From: JAAFIP01 sp043772355
Lineage (GTDB): Bacteria > Pseudomonadota > Gammaproteobacteria > Burkholderiales > Burkholderiaceae_C
Length of the DNA stretch: 29,197 bases
Reading direction: 5' to 3'
Assembly: GCA_043772355.1 (NCBI GenBank)
Contig: JAYVGI010000460.1
Coordinates: 1 to 29,197 of the forward strand
Positions 5,224 through 12,700 of this stretch are shown piece by piece (position 1 is the first letter of the stretch; each line of letters starts with the position of its first letter). A program made the position numbers and the translations under genes. The notes below the pieces were generated by a model. It saw nothing but the letters and a program-made list of their open reading frames with translations. It did no database searches and had not been told where the DNA came from.

Positions 5224-7551
5224 TTAGAAAGGCATGCGCGGGCCGCTGGACCGCTGCGCACCACCGGCCGCCGAGCCTGCTCCCGCTCCGGCTGCCCCTG
5301 CTGAATTGGTGCCAATAATCACCAGCCCGCCTTCTTTGAACACGTCGGCATTGGGCGAGTTGGGCGACACCATCAGCTCAGTGCTGGTACCGTCGGTAAT
5401 GCCCAGGCGCACGTTGTAGGCGGCGGGCTTGCCGTCGGCACCCATCATGTAGATGCGGCCCCGGGTGGCGGTGCGGCTGGCCGCCTCGGCCTGAATCACG
5501 GCGTATTTGGCTTTCTGCTCGGGAGTCAAGAGATCGCCAATTTTGGCGCGCATGTCCGCTGTGATGCGATCGCGCGCTTTGCCGCGCTCTTCGGGTGCCA
5601 GGTCACGCAGCGTGCCGTATTTGGGCCGCGTGTCGGCAATGATGGCATCGACCTTGGCGATCTGGTCTGCGCTGAGCTGCAAATCGGCCAGCAGGCGGCT
5701 GCGCATCTCTCCCAGCGGCCCGCCGCCTTGGCCACCACCTGCTGCAGGTGCTGCCCCGCCTGCGGATGGTGGCGTAGCCGTTGCACCGCCCGCATTGGGA
5801 GGCGTTGCAAGCCCAGGCGCTGCATTGGCCGTGGGCGCTGTAGCAGCGGCTCCAGCGGCTGCGGTTGCGGCTGGCACCGCATTTTTAACAGGTTTTGGTG
5901 CATTAGCCCCCTCTTTCATTGCGGGAGAAGCTACTGAATTAGTAGCGTTAGATGGATTGACCGCTGGCTTGGTTTCACCGCCAAGTGCGGCAGTTGCAGC
6001 AGTACTTGGCGCAGAGCTACCCGCCGCGCCACCTGCACCACCACCTGCACCACCACCGGCTCCCCGCGCGCTAGCCGCATTGGCGACGATCTCTAGGTAC
6101 TTCGTGCGCTGGGTGGGGGTCAGCATAGCGCTGATCTTTTGGCGCATCTGCGCTGTCACCTTCTCGCGTGCTGCCGCGCGCTCGCCATCGGGCATGTCGC
6201 GCATGGCGGCAAACTGCGGGCGCAGCTCGGCCTGGATGGCATCGAGCTGGGTTTGCTGCTCGGCACTCAAGCCCAGCTCGGTCACCAAGCGCTCGCGCTG
6301 CGCGGCAAAACCACCGCCACCGGCTTGCTGGGCCACGGCCTCGCTCATCCAACTGAACCGCGCCACTTTTGCACCTGCATCTGCGCCCACACTGCCCGTG
6401 CTGCTACCCGTTGCCGCACCCGACGCCCCCCGCGCCGGGCCCGAGGTACCTTGTGCCGGGCCCGAGGCGCCTTGCGCCGGGCCTGAAGCGCCCTGCCCCG
6501 CAGGCTCCACGCCCGCCACACGCACGCGTAGCGCAGCGTTGGGAATCTTCAGCACGTTCTCACGCAGGTCGGTCACCAGGCGCACATTGGCTGTCATGCC
6601 GGGCAAGAGCTTGTCGCCCACATTGGTAAAGCCCACCACTGCCACGTAGGTCACCACGTTGGCCACGTTTTGCGCGGCCTTGCGTACCTGCCTGACTTCG
6701 CCCTCAAAGGTCTGGCCGGGGTACGCGTCCACGGTAAAGCTGGCTTTTTGCCCGGTGCGGATGCGCCCCACATCGCTCTCGTCAATGCTGGCATCTACCT
6801 GCATGTCGGAGAGGTTTTGCGCAATCACAAACAGCTCGGGCGAGGACAAACTGGCCGCCACGGTTTGGCCTTTCTCAATCGCACGCTTGATGACGATACC
6901 GTTCACCGGCGAAGTAATTTTGGTGCGCGACAGGTCAATACGGGCCTGCGCCAACGACGACTCGCGTTGCGCCACATTAGCCTGCGCGCTCTTGATCTGC
7001 GCCTGCGTCACCGCAAGTTGCGCCTCGGCGGCTTTGATCGACTCGCTGCTGGACGCCACCAAGGCACGCGCCTTGTCAGCCACGTTTTGCGCTACAAACT
7101 GTTTGTCCACCAGCATTTGCTGGCGCTCCAGGTCTCGCTGGGCTTCCACCGAATCCACCTTGGCGCGCGACACCGCCGCATTGCTGGCGGCGATATTGGC
7201 CTGCGCCGTCAGCACCGCTGCACGGGCCGAGTCCACATCAGCCTGAGCCGAGCGCACGCGGTACTCAAAGGTCTCAGGGTCGATCAAGGCGATCAGTTGC
7301 CCGGCCTTGACCTCAGAGTTAAAGTCCACATACAGCTCTTTGATCTGCCCGCTGATCTGCGTGCCCACCGACACCTGGGTGACGGGGTTCACCGCGCCGC
7401 TGGCCGACACCGTGGCCTGCAAGTTGCCGCGCTCTATTTTGGCCGTGCGGTAGCTCACGTCTTCGGCTTTGGCCCGCTGCGTCCACCACCATGCGCCGCC
7501 GCCCGCCAAAGCGAGCACCACGGCTCCTGCTATCCAAGTCACTTTTTTCAT
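5224..7551 (-). CDS. macA: MacA-like periplasmic adaptor (HlyD family) with two Spy/CpxP-like modules
   Basis: 775 residues from the ATG at 7551; an ATG three codons earlier (7560) is equally possible, and neither has a strong ribosome site. After a membrane anchor (MKKVTWIAGAVVLALAGGGAWWW) come the barrel-lipoyl region, a long coiled-coil hairpin (about residues 85-205), and the lipoyl/beta-barrel return (SPVNGIVIKRAIEKG) to about residue 345. Normal MacA ends near 370-400. Here a Gly/Ala/Pro-rich linker with 7-residue repeats follows (about 355-385), then a helical module at about 416-492 (LSAEQQTQLDAI...MLTPTQRTKYLEI). A second low-complexity linker leads to a related module at about 612-690 (LSADQIAKVDAI...LLTPEQKAKYAVI). 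The final membrane-proximal-like strand block (GKPAAYNVRLGITDGTSTELM) then resumes. The modules look like the LTxxQ-type helices of Spy/CpxP chaperones. Part of the linker (about 534-545) comes from a dispersed DNA repeat. It should link the inner-membrane transporter to an outer-membrane channel. Confidence 0.88.
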   Translation of the reverse strand: MKKVTWIAGAVVLALAGGGAWWWTQRAKAEDVSYRTAKIERGNLQATVSASGAVNPVTQVSVGTQISGQIKELYVDFNSEVKAGQLIALIDPETFEYRVRSAQADVDSARAAVLTAQANIAASNAAVSRAKVDSVEAQRDLERQQMLVDKQFVAQNVADKARALVASSSESIKAAEAQLAVTQAQIKSAQANVAQRESSLAQARIDLSRTKITSPVNGIVIKRAIEKGQTVAASLSSPELFVIAQNLSDMQVDASIDESDVGRIRTGQKASFTVDAYPGQTFEGEVRQVRKAAQNVANVVTYVAVVGFTNVGDKLLPGMTANVRLVTDLRENVLKIPNAALRVRVAGVEPAGQGASGPAQGASGPAQGTSGPARGASGAATGSSTGSVGADAGAKVARFSWMSEAVAQQAGGGGFAAQRERLVTELGLSAEQQTQLDAIQAELRPQFAAMRDMPDGERAAAREKVTAQMRQKISAMLTPTQRTKYLEIVANAASARGAGGGAGGGAGGAAGSSAPSTAATAALGGETKPAVNPSNATNSVASPAMKEGANAPKPVKNAVPAATAAAGAAATAPTANAAPGLATPPNAGGATATPPSAGGAAPAAGGGQGGGPLGEMRSRLLADLQLSADQIAKVDAIIADTRPKYGTLRDLAPEERGKARDRITADMRAKIGDLLTPEQKAKYAVIQAEAASRTATRGRIYMMGADGKPAAYNVRLGITDGTSTELMVSPNSPNADVFKEGGLVIIGTNSAGAAGAGAGSAAGGAQRSSGPRMPF
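5900..5949 (-). repeat. dispersed repeat copy inside the MacA-like gene
   Basis: On the minus strand 5945-5920 matches the intergenic repeat at 23775-23800 at 23 of 26 positions (ctactaattc...tagctt...cccgca). It encodes the linker residues around ATNSVASPAMKEG without breaking the frame. Confidence 0.7.
6426..6500 (-). repeat. 21-bp tandem repeats encoding GASGPAQ units
   Basis: About three and a half imperfect 21-bp units on the minus strand translate as GQGASGP, AQGASGP, AQGTSGP, ARGASGA. They form the first flexible linker of the MacA-like adaptor. Such units can expand or contract by slippage in steps of seven residues without loss of frame. Confidence 0.75.
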
Positions 7552-7715
7552 ACTTTGCATTGTATGAATCTGCCAGAGCACTGGCGTGTCTGGCATGTAA
7601 ATAGGCCCCAAAAAAGCATTTGGCTCCACCAAACCGGCGTTTTGTCGCAAAGCGCTGGTTGACTGGCGGGCCTTTACCTACAGTTCAAGGCGTTGAAGCA
7701 TTCAAGGAGATTATC

Positions 7716-8216
7716 TTGCTCACACAAATCATCCACAGCACACCCGTATGGGTTTGGGCCCTTTTGGCGGCATTGGTAGCCTTGGGCTACAGCCAAAGTC
7801 GCAGCCGCAGTGTCGGTCTGCGGCGCTTGCTCGTCATCCCAATGATCATGATATTTCTGTCTTTGTTCGGCACGGTATCTGCCTTTGGCCCTTCGCCCGC
7901 AGTGCTGGGCGTATGGCTTGCAGCGTGCGCTATGGTCGTTAGCTTGATGGTGTTGCGCCCTGCTCCGTTGGGAGCGGCATACGACAGCACACTGCGCCGC
8001 TATGCCATTCCCGGCAGCTGGCTGCCACTGTTCGTCATTCTGGGTATCTTCTGTACCAAATACGCAGTGGGCGTGACGCTAGCCATGCAGCCCGGCATGG
8101 CACAGCAAGCGGTGTTTGCCACCCTGGTGAGCATGCTGTATGGCCTGTTCAGCGGCTTTTTTGCAGGGCGTGCCCTGCGGCTGTGGCGCTTGGCTTTACC
8201 TTTTGCAGCACACTGA
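7716..8216 (+). CDS. four-helix integral membrane protein of unknown function (possibly DUF6622-like)
   Basis: I place the start at the TTG at 7716 because a strong ribosome site, AAGGAGA (7704-7710), ends five bases before it. The in-frame TTG at 7620 has no such site, and the extra residues look non-coding. The product is then 166 residues with four hydrophobic segments, around residues 10-22, 38-62, 65-80 and 100-160 (the last one probably a pair of helices). It has a basic RSRSVGLRR loop after the first segment and an FSGFFAGRALRLWRLAL end. There is no catalytic motif. The next gene starts 19 bases downstream, and three to four further genes follow in the same direction, so it is probably co-transcribed with them. 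The family name is a weak recollection; the function is unknown. Confidence 0.7.
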   Translation: MLTQIIHSTPVWVWALLAALVALGYSQSRSRSVGLRRLLVIPMIMIFLSLFGTVSAFGPSPAVLGVWLAACAMVVSLMVLRPAPLGAAYDSTLRRYAIPGSWLPLFVILGIFCTKYAVGVTLAMQPGMAQQAVFATLVSMLYGLFSGFFAGRALRLWRLALPFAAH

Positions 8217-8235
8217 TTTACCCCAAGGAACATCT

Positions 8236-8514
8236 ATGACGCCCGAGAACATTGACCGCCTCGCCCGCAAACGCGCCAACGCCAAACTGGGCTGGTTCAT
8301 GCACGCCAGCGTTTACGTGATTGTTAACGCGTTTTTAATCGCCCTTTCGCTATGGCATGGCAAAGTGTGGGCGGCATTCCCTTTGCTGGGTTGGGGGCTG
8401 GGACTGGCTATCCATGGCGTAGCAGTGTGGTTTGCTGGGGCTGGCAGTGCTCTGCGTGAAACTATGGTGCAGCGAGAGCGTGCGCGACTGGTGGCGCAGC
8501 GCGATCCTTGGTGA
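8236..8514 (+). CDS. 2TM-domain small membrane protein
   Basis: 92 residues starting at the ATG at 8236, with AAGGAA (8224-8229) upstream at good spacing. The sequence begins with a charged helix (IDRLARKRANAKLGWFMHASVYVIVNAFLI), followed by a second membrane helix (FPLLGWGLGLAIHGVAVWF) and a charged C-terminal tail (ETMVQRERARLV). This is the layout of the 2TM domain family, small inner-membrane proteins often fused to or encoded next to LytS/AlgZ-type histidine kinases with LytTR regulators. Here such a pair lies two genes downstream, which fits. The role in the family is not known in detail; a membrane partner of the sensor is an inference from context. Confidence 0.8.
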   Translation: MTPENIDRLARKRANAKLGWFMHASVYVIVNAFLIALSLWHGKVWAAFPLLGWGLGLAIHGVAVWFAGAGSALRETMVQRERARLVAQRDPW

Positions 8515-8524
8515 GGAATCTGCC

Positions 8525-9550
8525 ATGAAGAGACTCCTCACTTTCTTATTGCTTTGCCTCGCGGCATATGGGTCACAAGCTGCCGTCGGGCTCACCGTGC
8601 TGCCAGGCACCGACCAGCGCGGCCCTGTCACCATGTTCTATCCCAGCAGCAGCCCCGCTGCGGCCCTGGCGCGTGGGCCTTTCACGCTCAACGTGGCGAT
8701 GGATGGCAGCCCCAGCCCAGGCAACCGTCGCTTGGTGATCTTTTCCCACGGCTCGGGCGGCTCGCCATGGCCGATGGCAGATTTTGCGGCCAGCTTGGTG
8801 GATGCCGGTTTTATCGTCGCCATGCCAGAGCATGCGGGCGATAACCACAAAGACCATAGCAAGGTAGGCCCCGCAACATGGAAGCTGAGGCCGCATGAAG
8901 TGTCGCAAGCCATCGATGCGGTGCAAGCTGATATACGTTTTGCGGCGCTGGTGGACTTTACCCAAGTAGGCGTGTACGGCACCTCGGCAGGTGGCCTGAC
9001 AGCGCTGACCCTCGCGGGAGCACGTTGGTCGCCCGCCACTTTCAAGCGCCACTGCTTGGCGCATATGCAAGAGGACTTTCCTGCCTGCGTAGGCTTGATT
9101 ACCAGCCTGAAAGGCAATTGGCTCGACCCTGTCAAACTTACGGTGGCCCGCTGGGCGCACAGCCTGCTTTTTAATGACGAAGCACTTCAAAGCCATACCG
9201 ATCCACGCATCAAGGCAGTGATCGCATCCGTGCCCATCGCCGCGTATATCGACATGGCATCTATCGCCCAACCACGCATTGCTGTGGGCCTGGTGCATTC
9301 AGAGTTTGACCCGTGGTTGGCACCCCGGTTTCACAGCAAAAAGCTACAGTCTGCGTGCGCAAGCTGTGTGGACATTCCCAACCTACCCAATTCTGGCCAC
9401 GGCACGCTGATGTCCCCTTGGCCCCAGGCGCTCGCGCAGAGTATCTCGCCTTTGCTGGTAGACCCACCGGGCTTTGATCGCAAGCAACTACCCGCCGTCT
9501 ATGGTCGAATGATGGCGTTTTTCAACACCCAGCTTTCCATTGCACAATAG
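8525..9550 (+). CDS. secreted alpha/beta hydrolase (dienelactone hydrolase / PAF-acetylhydrolase-like)
   Basis: 341 residues from the ATG at 8525. GAGG just upstream overlaps the stop codon of the 2TM gene. A cleavable signal peptide is visible (MKRLLTFLLLCLAAYGSQA, cut near residue 19-20), placing the enzyme in the periplasm or outside. The hydrolase core has an oxyanion motif FSHGSGG (near residue 77-83), the nucleophile elbow G-T-S-A-G-G with Ser154, a probable acid in EFDPW and a probable catalytic His in NSGHGTL. The early segment (GPVTMFYPSS...) resembles predicted dienelactone hydrolases and platelet-activating-factor acetylhydrolase-like esterases. The substrate is unknown. The histidine kinase gene starts five bases after the stop. 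Confidence 0.85.
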   Translation: MKRLLTFLLLCLAAYGSQAAVGLTVLPGTDQRGPVTMFYPSSSPAAALARGPFTLNVAMDGSPSPGNRRLVIFSHGSGGSPWPMADFAASLVDAGFIVAMPEHAGDNHKDHSKVGPATWKLRPHEVSQAIDAVQADIRFAALVDFTQVGVYGTSAGGLTALTLAGARWSPATFKRHCLAHMQEDFPACVGLITSLKGNWLDPVKLTVARWAHSLLFNDEALQSHTDPRIKAVIASVPIAAYIDMASIAQPRIAVGLVHSEFDPWLAPRFHSKKLQSACASCVDIPNLPNSGHGTLMSPWPQALAQSISPLLVDPPGFDRKQLPAVYGRMMAFFNTQLSIAQ

Positions 9551-9555
9551 CCAGC

Positions 9556-10683
9556 ATGCCAGCACCTGCCTCCCTCATTAACCCGCCTGCCCCGCTCATC
9601 ACGCTGCGCGGGCACCTGCCTATGCTGGTCAACCATGCGCTCAAGGTAGCCGTGTTTTGCGTGCTGATAGCGCTCGGCCTGTGGTGGTTCCGACCGGGTG
9701 TGGCGCTGCACATTCAACTGGTGTACTCATTGTCGGGCGGCATGCTCACTTGGGCAATCATCGATTTGGGTCGGTTTTTTATCGACATCAGCTCGCCCTA
9801 CCATTTCCCGCGCGGCTGGCGCGCTATCGCCTTGGTCGTGGCGGGCTGCGCGATAGGTCATGTGCTCGGCACCCTCATTGGCGATGCGTACAGCGGCCAC
9901 TCTAGCTGGGAGTTCTTCCAGGACAGACCCCGCATGCTGGTGAATTTCTTTTTGCTCAGCATTGTCTCGGGTGCGGTGGTCAGTTTCTTTTTCTACGCCA
10001 CCGGCAAAAGCCACTTCCTCTATGCCGAGCTACAAGCCTCGCAGCGCCAAGCTACCGAAGCGCAGCTGCAGCTTTTGCAAAGCCAGCTAGACCCGCACAT
10101 GCTGTTCAACACGCTGGCCAATCTGCGCGCCTTGATAGCCACCGACCCACCGCGCGCCACCCACATGCTAGACCGCCTGAACGACTACCTGCGCAGCACC
10201 CTCAGCGCCTCGCGCGCTACCGAGCACCCCTTGAGCGCCGAGTTTGAGCGCCTGCGCGACTACCTGGAGTTGATGCAAATTCGCATGGGGCCGCGCCTGG
10301 CCTACACGCTGGACTTGCCCGATGCACTGGCCAACGTGCTCGTACCGCCGCTGATCCTGCAAAGCCTGGTAGAGAACAGCATCGTGCATGGACTGGAGCC
10401 GCAGGTAGCCGGCGGCAGCATCACCGTCAGTGCGCAAATGGAGGGCAACACCTTGGTGCTGCAAGTGGCTGACACGGGCGCGGGTTTTAATGCCGCCCAT
10501 ACGCCTGAAGGCTTTGGCATACACCAGGTACGCGAACGTCTGGCAACCCGGTACAGCAACCAGGCTACTCTTGATTTCGTAGCTGCTTACGCTATTAAAC
10601 AGGGCGCTGCAGGTCAAAAAGGCATACAAAATGCGCCTGCCAGTGGCACCACGGCCCTACTGCGCATCCCACTGACCCGTTGA
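9556..10683 (+). CDS. LytS/AlgZ-type sensor histidine kinase
   Basis: 375 residues. Four hydrophobic segments lie in the first 155 residues, followed by a helical stretch (ELQASQRQATEAQLQLLQSQ) that leads into the His_kinase (PF06580-type) box D-P-H-M-L-F-N-T-L with the probable phosphorylated His181. The ATP-binding part shows the N-box LVENSIVHGLEP and a G-box DTGAGF, then the second glycine box EGFGIHQVRERL. The C-terminal strand TTALLRIPL is intact, but residues of about 340-362 before it are encoded by a copy of the dispersed GCTGCT repeat. The response regulator gene begins seven bases after the stop. The signal sensed is unknown; there is no large extracytoplasmic domain, so the stimulus may be within the membrane. 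Confidence 0.92.
   Translation: MPAPASLINPPAPLITLRGHLPMLVNHALKVAVFCVLIALGLWWFRPGVALHIQLVYSLSGGMLTWAIIDLGRFFIDISSPYHFPRGWRAIALVVAGCAIGHVLGTLIGDAYSGHSSWEFFQDRPRMLVNFFLLSIVSGAVVSFFFYATGKSHFLYAELQASQRQATEAQLQLLQSQLDPHMLFNTLANLRALIATDPPRATHMLDRLNDYLRSTLSASRATEHPLSAEFERLRDYLELMQIRMGPRLAYTLDLPDALANVLVPPLILQSLVENSIVHGLEPQVAGGSITVSAQMEGNTLVLQVADTGAGFNAAHTPEGFGIHQVRERLATRYSNQATLDFVAAYAIKQGAAGQKGIQNAPASGTTALLRIPLTR
10573..10640 (+). repeat. dispersed GCTGCT repeat within the histidine kinase gene
   Basis: The stretch beginning gtagctgcttacgctatt and continuing to a gggcgctgcagg block follows the same order as the repeats at 324-422 and 972-1069. It is in frame and encodes about 22 residues (AAYAIKQGAAGQKGIQNA) between the last glycine box and the final strand of the ATPase domain. 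Confidence 0.65.
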
Positions 10684-10690
10684 ACACGCC

Positions 10691-11581
10691 ATGCCCGCTA
10701 CCACCCGCCGCCCCACCGCCCTGATCGCCGAAGACGAGCCACTGCTCGCGCAAGCCCTGGCACGCGAGCTGGCCGCTGCCTGGCCCGAGCTGCACATCGT
10801 CGCCACCGTGGGTGACGGCCTTAGCGCGGTGCGTGAAGCCCTGCGCCTGCAGCCAGACCTGCTGTTTTTTGATGTGCGCATGCCCGGTTTGAGTGGTCTG
10901 GATGCCGCCGCCGACATTGCCGACCAATGGCCTGCACAGCGCGCCTTGCCGCTCTTGGTCTTTATCACCGCCTATGATGAATACGCCGTACAGGCCTTTG
11001 AACGCGCTGCCGTGGACTACCTGCTTAAACCGCTGCAAAGCGTCCGTTTGCAGCAATCTTTAGAACGAATTAAGCCCTTAGCCAGCAAAAATATTGCGCA
11101 AGCAGCTATTTATACCGTAGCACACGGTATTCAGAAAAATACCCCACCCGACCGTGAACGCGACCGTGAATCCGAGCCTTCACAAGCGGCACTCGACCAA
11201 CTGCGCAGCTTGCTGACCGGCCCCGCGCCGCGCCCTGCCCCACCACTTCTGCAGCGCCTGCAAGTAGGCGTAGGCAGCAGCATCACCCTGGTGCCGGTGG
11301 ACGAGGTGCAGTATTTTGAAGCCGCCGACAAATACGTGCGCGTGGTCACCGCCAGCAAAGAGTATCTGATCCGCACCCCCATCAAAGACCTGCTGCCCCA
11401 GCTAGACACGCAGGTGTTTTGGCAAATCCACCGCAGCACCGTAGTGCGCGCAAGCGCCATAGAGGCCGTGCGCCGCGATGAGGCTGGCAAACTGCGCGTC
11501 ACCCTGCGCGCCAGTGCCAGCGGACACAGCGAATCGCTGGCAGTGAGCCGCTTGTTCGCCCATGTCTTCAAGGCGATGTGA
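10691..11581 (+). CDS. LytTR-family response regulator (AlgR/LytR-like)
   Basis: 296 residues. The receiver domain (about 8-120) has the acidic pocket AEDEP, the phosphorylated Asp61 in FFDVRMPG, the conserved Thr in FITAYDEYA and Lys in YLLKPL. The LytTR DNA-binding domain occupies about 195-296 (ITLVPVDEVQYFEAADKYVRV...FWQIHRSTVVRASAIEAV). The linker is long, about 75 residues. Its first part (about 120-145) is encoded by an inverted copy of the dispersed repeat, and it then has a charged DRERDRESE stretch. It pairs with the kinase immediately upstream. Targets are unknown, but the co-directional membrane protein and hydrolase genes upstream are reasonable candidates. Confidence 0.93.
   Translation: MPATTRRPTALIAEDEPLLAQALARELAAAWPELHIVATVGDGLSAVREALRLQPDLLFFDVRMPGLSGLDAAADIADQWPAQRALPLLVFITAYDEYAVQAFERAAVDYLLKPLQSVRLQQSLERIKPLASKNIAQAAIYTVAHGIQKNTPPDRERDRESEPSQAALDQLRSLLTGPAPRPAPPLLQRLQVGVGSSITLVPVDEVQYFEAADKYVRVVTASKEYLIRTPIKDLLPQLDTQVFWQIHRSTVVRASAIEAVRRDEAGKLRVTLRASASGHSESLAVSRLFAHVFKAM
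11049..11125 (-). repeat. dispersed GCTGCT repeat within the response regulator gene
   Basis: Read on the minus strand it starts near 11125 with atagctgcttgcgcaat and continues to a ggctaagggct block, the same order as the other family members. It is antisense to the gene but leaves the frame open, encoding part of the inter-domain linker (IKPLASKNIAQAAIYTVA). Confidence 0.65.
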
Positions 11582-11629
11582 CGTGATCTGCGCTCCTTGG
11601 TTTTTACAAGCTTGCGATTAAAAGGACGC

Positions 11630-11658
11630 TTGACATGTACGGCGCATGTACGGACAAT
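11630..11658 (+). promoter_or_regulatory. promoter and direct-repeat operator of the toxin-antitoxin operon
   Basis: A perfect -35 box TTGACA (11630-11635), a 17-base spacer and a -10 of GACAAT (11653-11658) precede the antitoxin start. The spacer and its edges carry two identical 9-mers, catgtacgg, at 11634-11642 and 11645-11653. They start 11 bases apart, one DNA turn. Tandem sites on one face of the helix are what a ribbon-helix-helix antitoxin would bind, and here they would occlude the polymerase. The function is inferred from position and pattern. Confidence 0.75.
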
Positions 11659-11683
11659 TGTGTTTTTTAAAAGTTGATCGAGT

Positions 11684-11956
11684 ATGAACACATCTACCCG
11701 CGCAGAGCGCATTGAAATTCGCGCCGCAGCTGAAATCAAATCCAGCCTGGAGCAAGCTGCAGCTCTGCAAAACCAGTCGCTCAGCAGTTTTATGCTGGAC
11801 GCATCGCGCGATGCCGCTGCCCGCGTGCTGGGTGACCAAACGCGCTTTGTGCTTTCAGCGCCTCAAATGACGGCACTTCACCAAGCGCTGGATGCACCCG
11901 CCCGCAAAATCCCCGCACTGAAAAATTTGTTTGCAAATCCCAGCGTGTTTGCCTAA
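11684..11956 (+). CDS. DUF1778 (TacA-like) ribbon-helix-helix antitoxin
   Basis: 90 residues. The N-terminal half (ERIEIRAAAEIKSSLEQAAALQNQSLSSFMLDAS) is the ribbon-helix-helix DNA-binding unit of DUF1778 antitoxins. The C-terminal part (LSAPQMTALHQALDAPARKIPALKNLF) matches the segment that wraps the partner acetyltransferase. Its stop codon shares one base with the start of the GNAT gene (TAATG at 11954-11958), so the two are made together. It should bind and neutralise the toxin and, with it, repress the promoter at 11630-11658. Confidence 0.92.
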   Translation: MNTSTRAERIEIRAAAEIKSSLEQAAALQNQSLSSFMLDASRDAAARVLGDQTRFVLSAPQMTALHQALDAPARKIPALKNLFANPSVFA

Positions 11957-12492
11957 TGGCAAGCCCTGCCGATAGAGCGGTGGTGTTGTCCCACCCCGAG
12001 CTTTTTACCGCTTTGCACCACACAGACCAGTTTGACTGTGGCACACCGGCGCTCAACGCGTTTTTGCAGCGTTACGCGCTGACCAACCAGGCTAATGGCA
12101 GCGCACGCACCTACGTGACGGTGGCAACCGGTGCAGCCAATCAACCTGTGATGGGCTACTACAGCCTGGCCGCAGCATCGGCAGAGCCTGCGAGCACCAC
12201 GGCGCGCGTCAGCAAAGGATTGGCAAAGCAGCCGATTCCGATGCTGTTGCTCGCGCGCTTGGCGGTAGATCACACCGCGCAGGGGATGGGTGTAGGCCGC
12301 TCACTATTGCAGAGTGCTTTGCAAAAGTACCTGCAAGCTGCCGAGGTGATTGGTTGCAGGGCGCTGATGGTGCATGCCAAAGATGCGGCTGCCGTAGCCT
12401 TCTATCAGCACTACGGATTCGAGCCCTCAGCCGTAGATGCATTGCATTTGTATTTGCTGACCAAGGACATCAAAAAGACTTTGACCCGTTAA
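11956..12492 (+). CDS. GNAT-fold toxin (TacT-like)
   Basis: 178 residues, the normal size for toxins of this group. The sequence has the typical start (LFTALHHTDQFDCGTPALNAFLQRYALTNQ), the strand MGYYSLAAAS, the substrate/cofactor strand MLLLARLAVD, the acetyl-CoA loop Q-G-M-G-V-G-R-S-L-L, and the end motif AVAFYQHYGFEPS with the Tyr expected to act in catalysis. Known relatives acetylate the amino acid on charged tRNAs and stop translation; this activity is by analogy. There is no promoter of its own; it is coupled to the antitoxin gene by a one-base overlap. All recognisable motifs are intact, so the module looks functional. Confidence 0.92.
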   Translation: MASPADRAVVLSHPELFTALHHTDQFDCGTPALNAFLQRYALTNQANGSARTYVTVATGAANQPVMGYYSLAAASAEPASTTARVSKGLAKQPIPMLLLARLAVDHTAQGMGVGRSLLQSALQKYLQAAEVIGCRALMVHAKDAAAVAFYQHYGFEPSAVDALHLYLLTKDIKKTLTR

Positions 12493-12700
12493 GGGCGGAG
12501 CAAGGCAGCGCGTGATCAGCACACGCTCATCACCCCCGCAGCCGAACAGCACGGGCTCCCGGTATTGCGATACGCCCGAGAGGCAATCGGGTTGGCGTCT
12601 CCGTATTGCCATATTTGATTAGGATTGGCATCACCCGTCAAGGTACAGCAATTAGTCCAGGTCAGGTTGATAAATCACCGTTTGGGGGCATTGCGGCGGC
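12493..12700. other. gap between convergent toxin and hutF genes
   Basis: 208 bases between the stop codons of two convergent genes. I see no clear terminator. A minus-strand frame (12612 down into the toxin gene) reads CLSGVSQYREPVLFGCGGDERVLI in part and looks protein-like, but it has no recognisable family, no ribosome site and overlaps the toxin gene. It may be a gene remnant. Confidence 0.4.

Noticed and set aside
5507..6649. 380-codon Ala/Pro-rich open frame on the plus strand
   Set aside because: It is antisense to the low-complexity part of the MacA-like gene; composition explains the lack of stops.
12493..12612. Minus-strand frame in the toxin-hutF gap, considered as a small gene
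   Set aside because: No start signal and no family match that I can name, and it continues into the toxin gene; it is kept only as a possible remnant.
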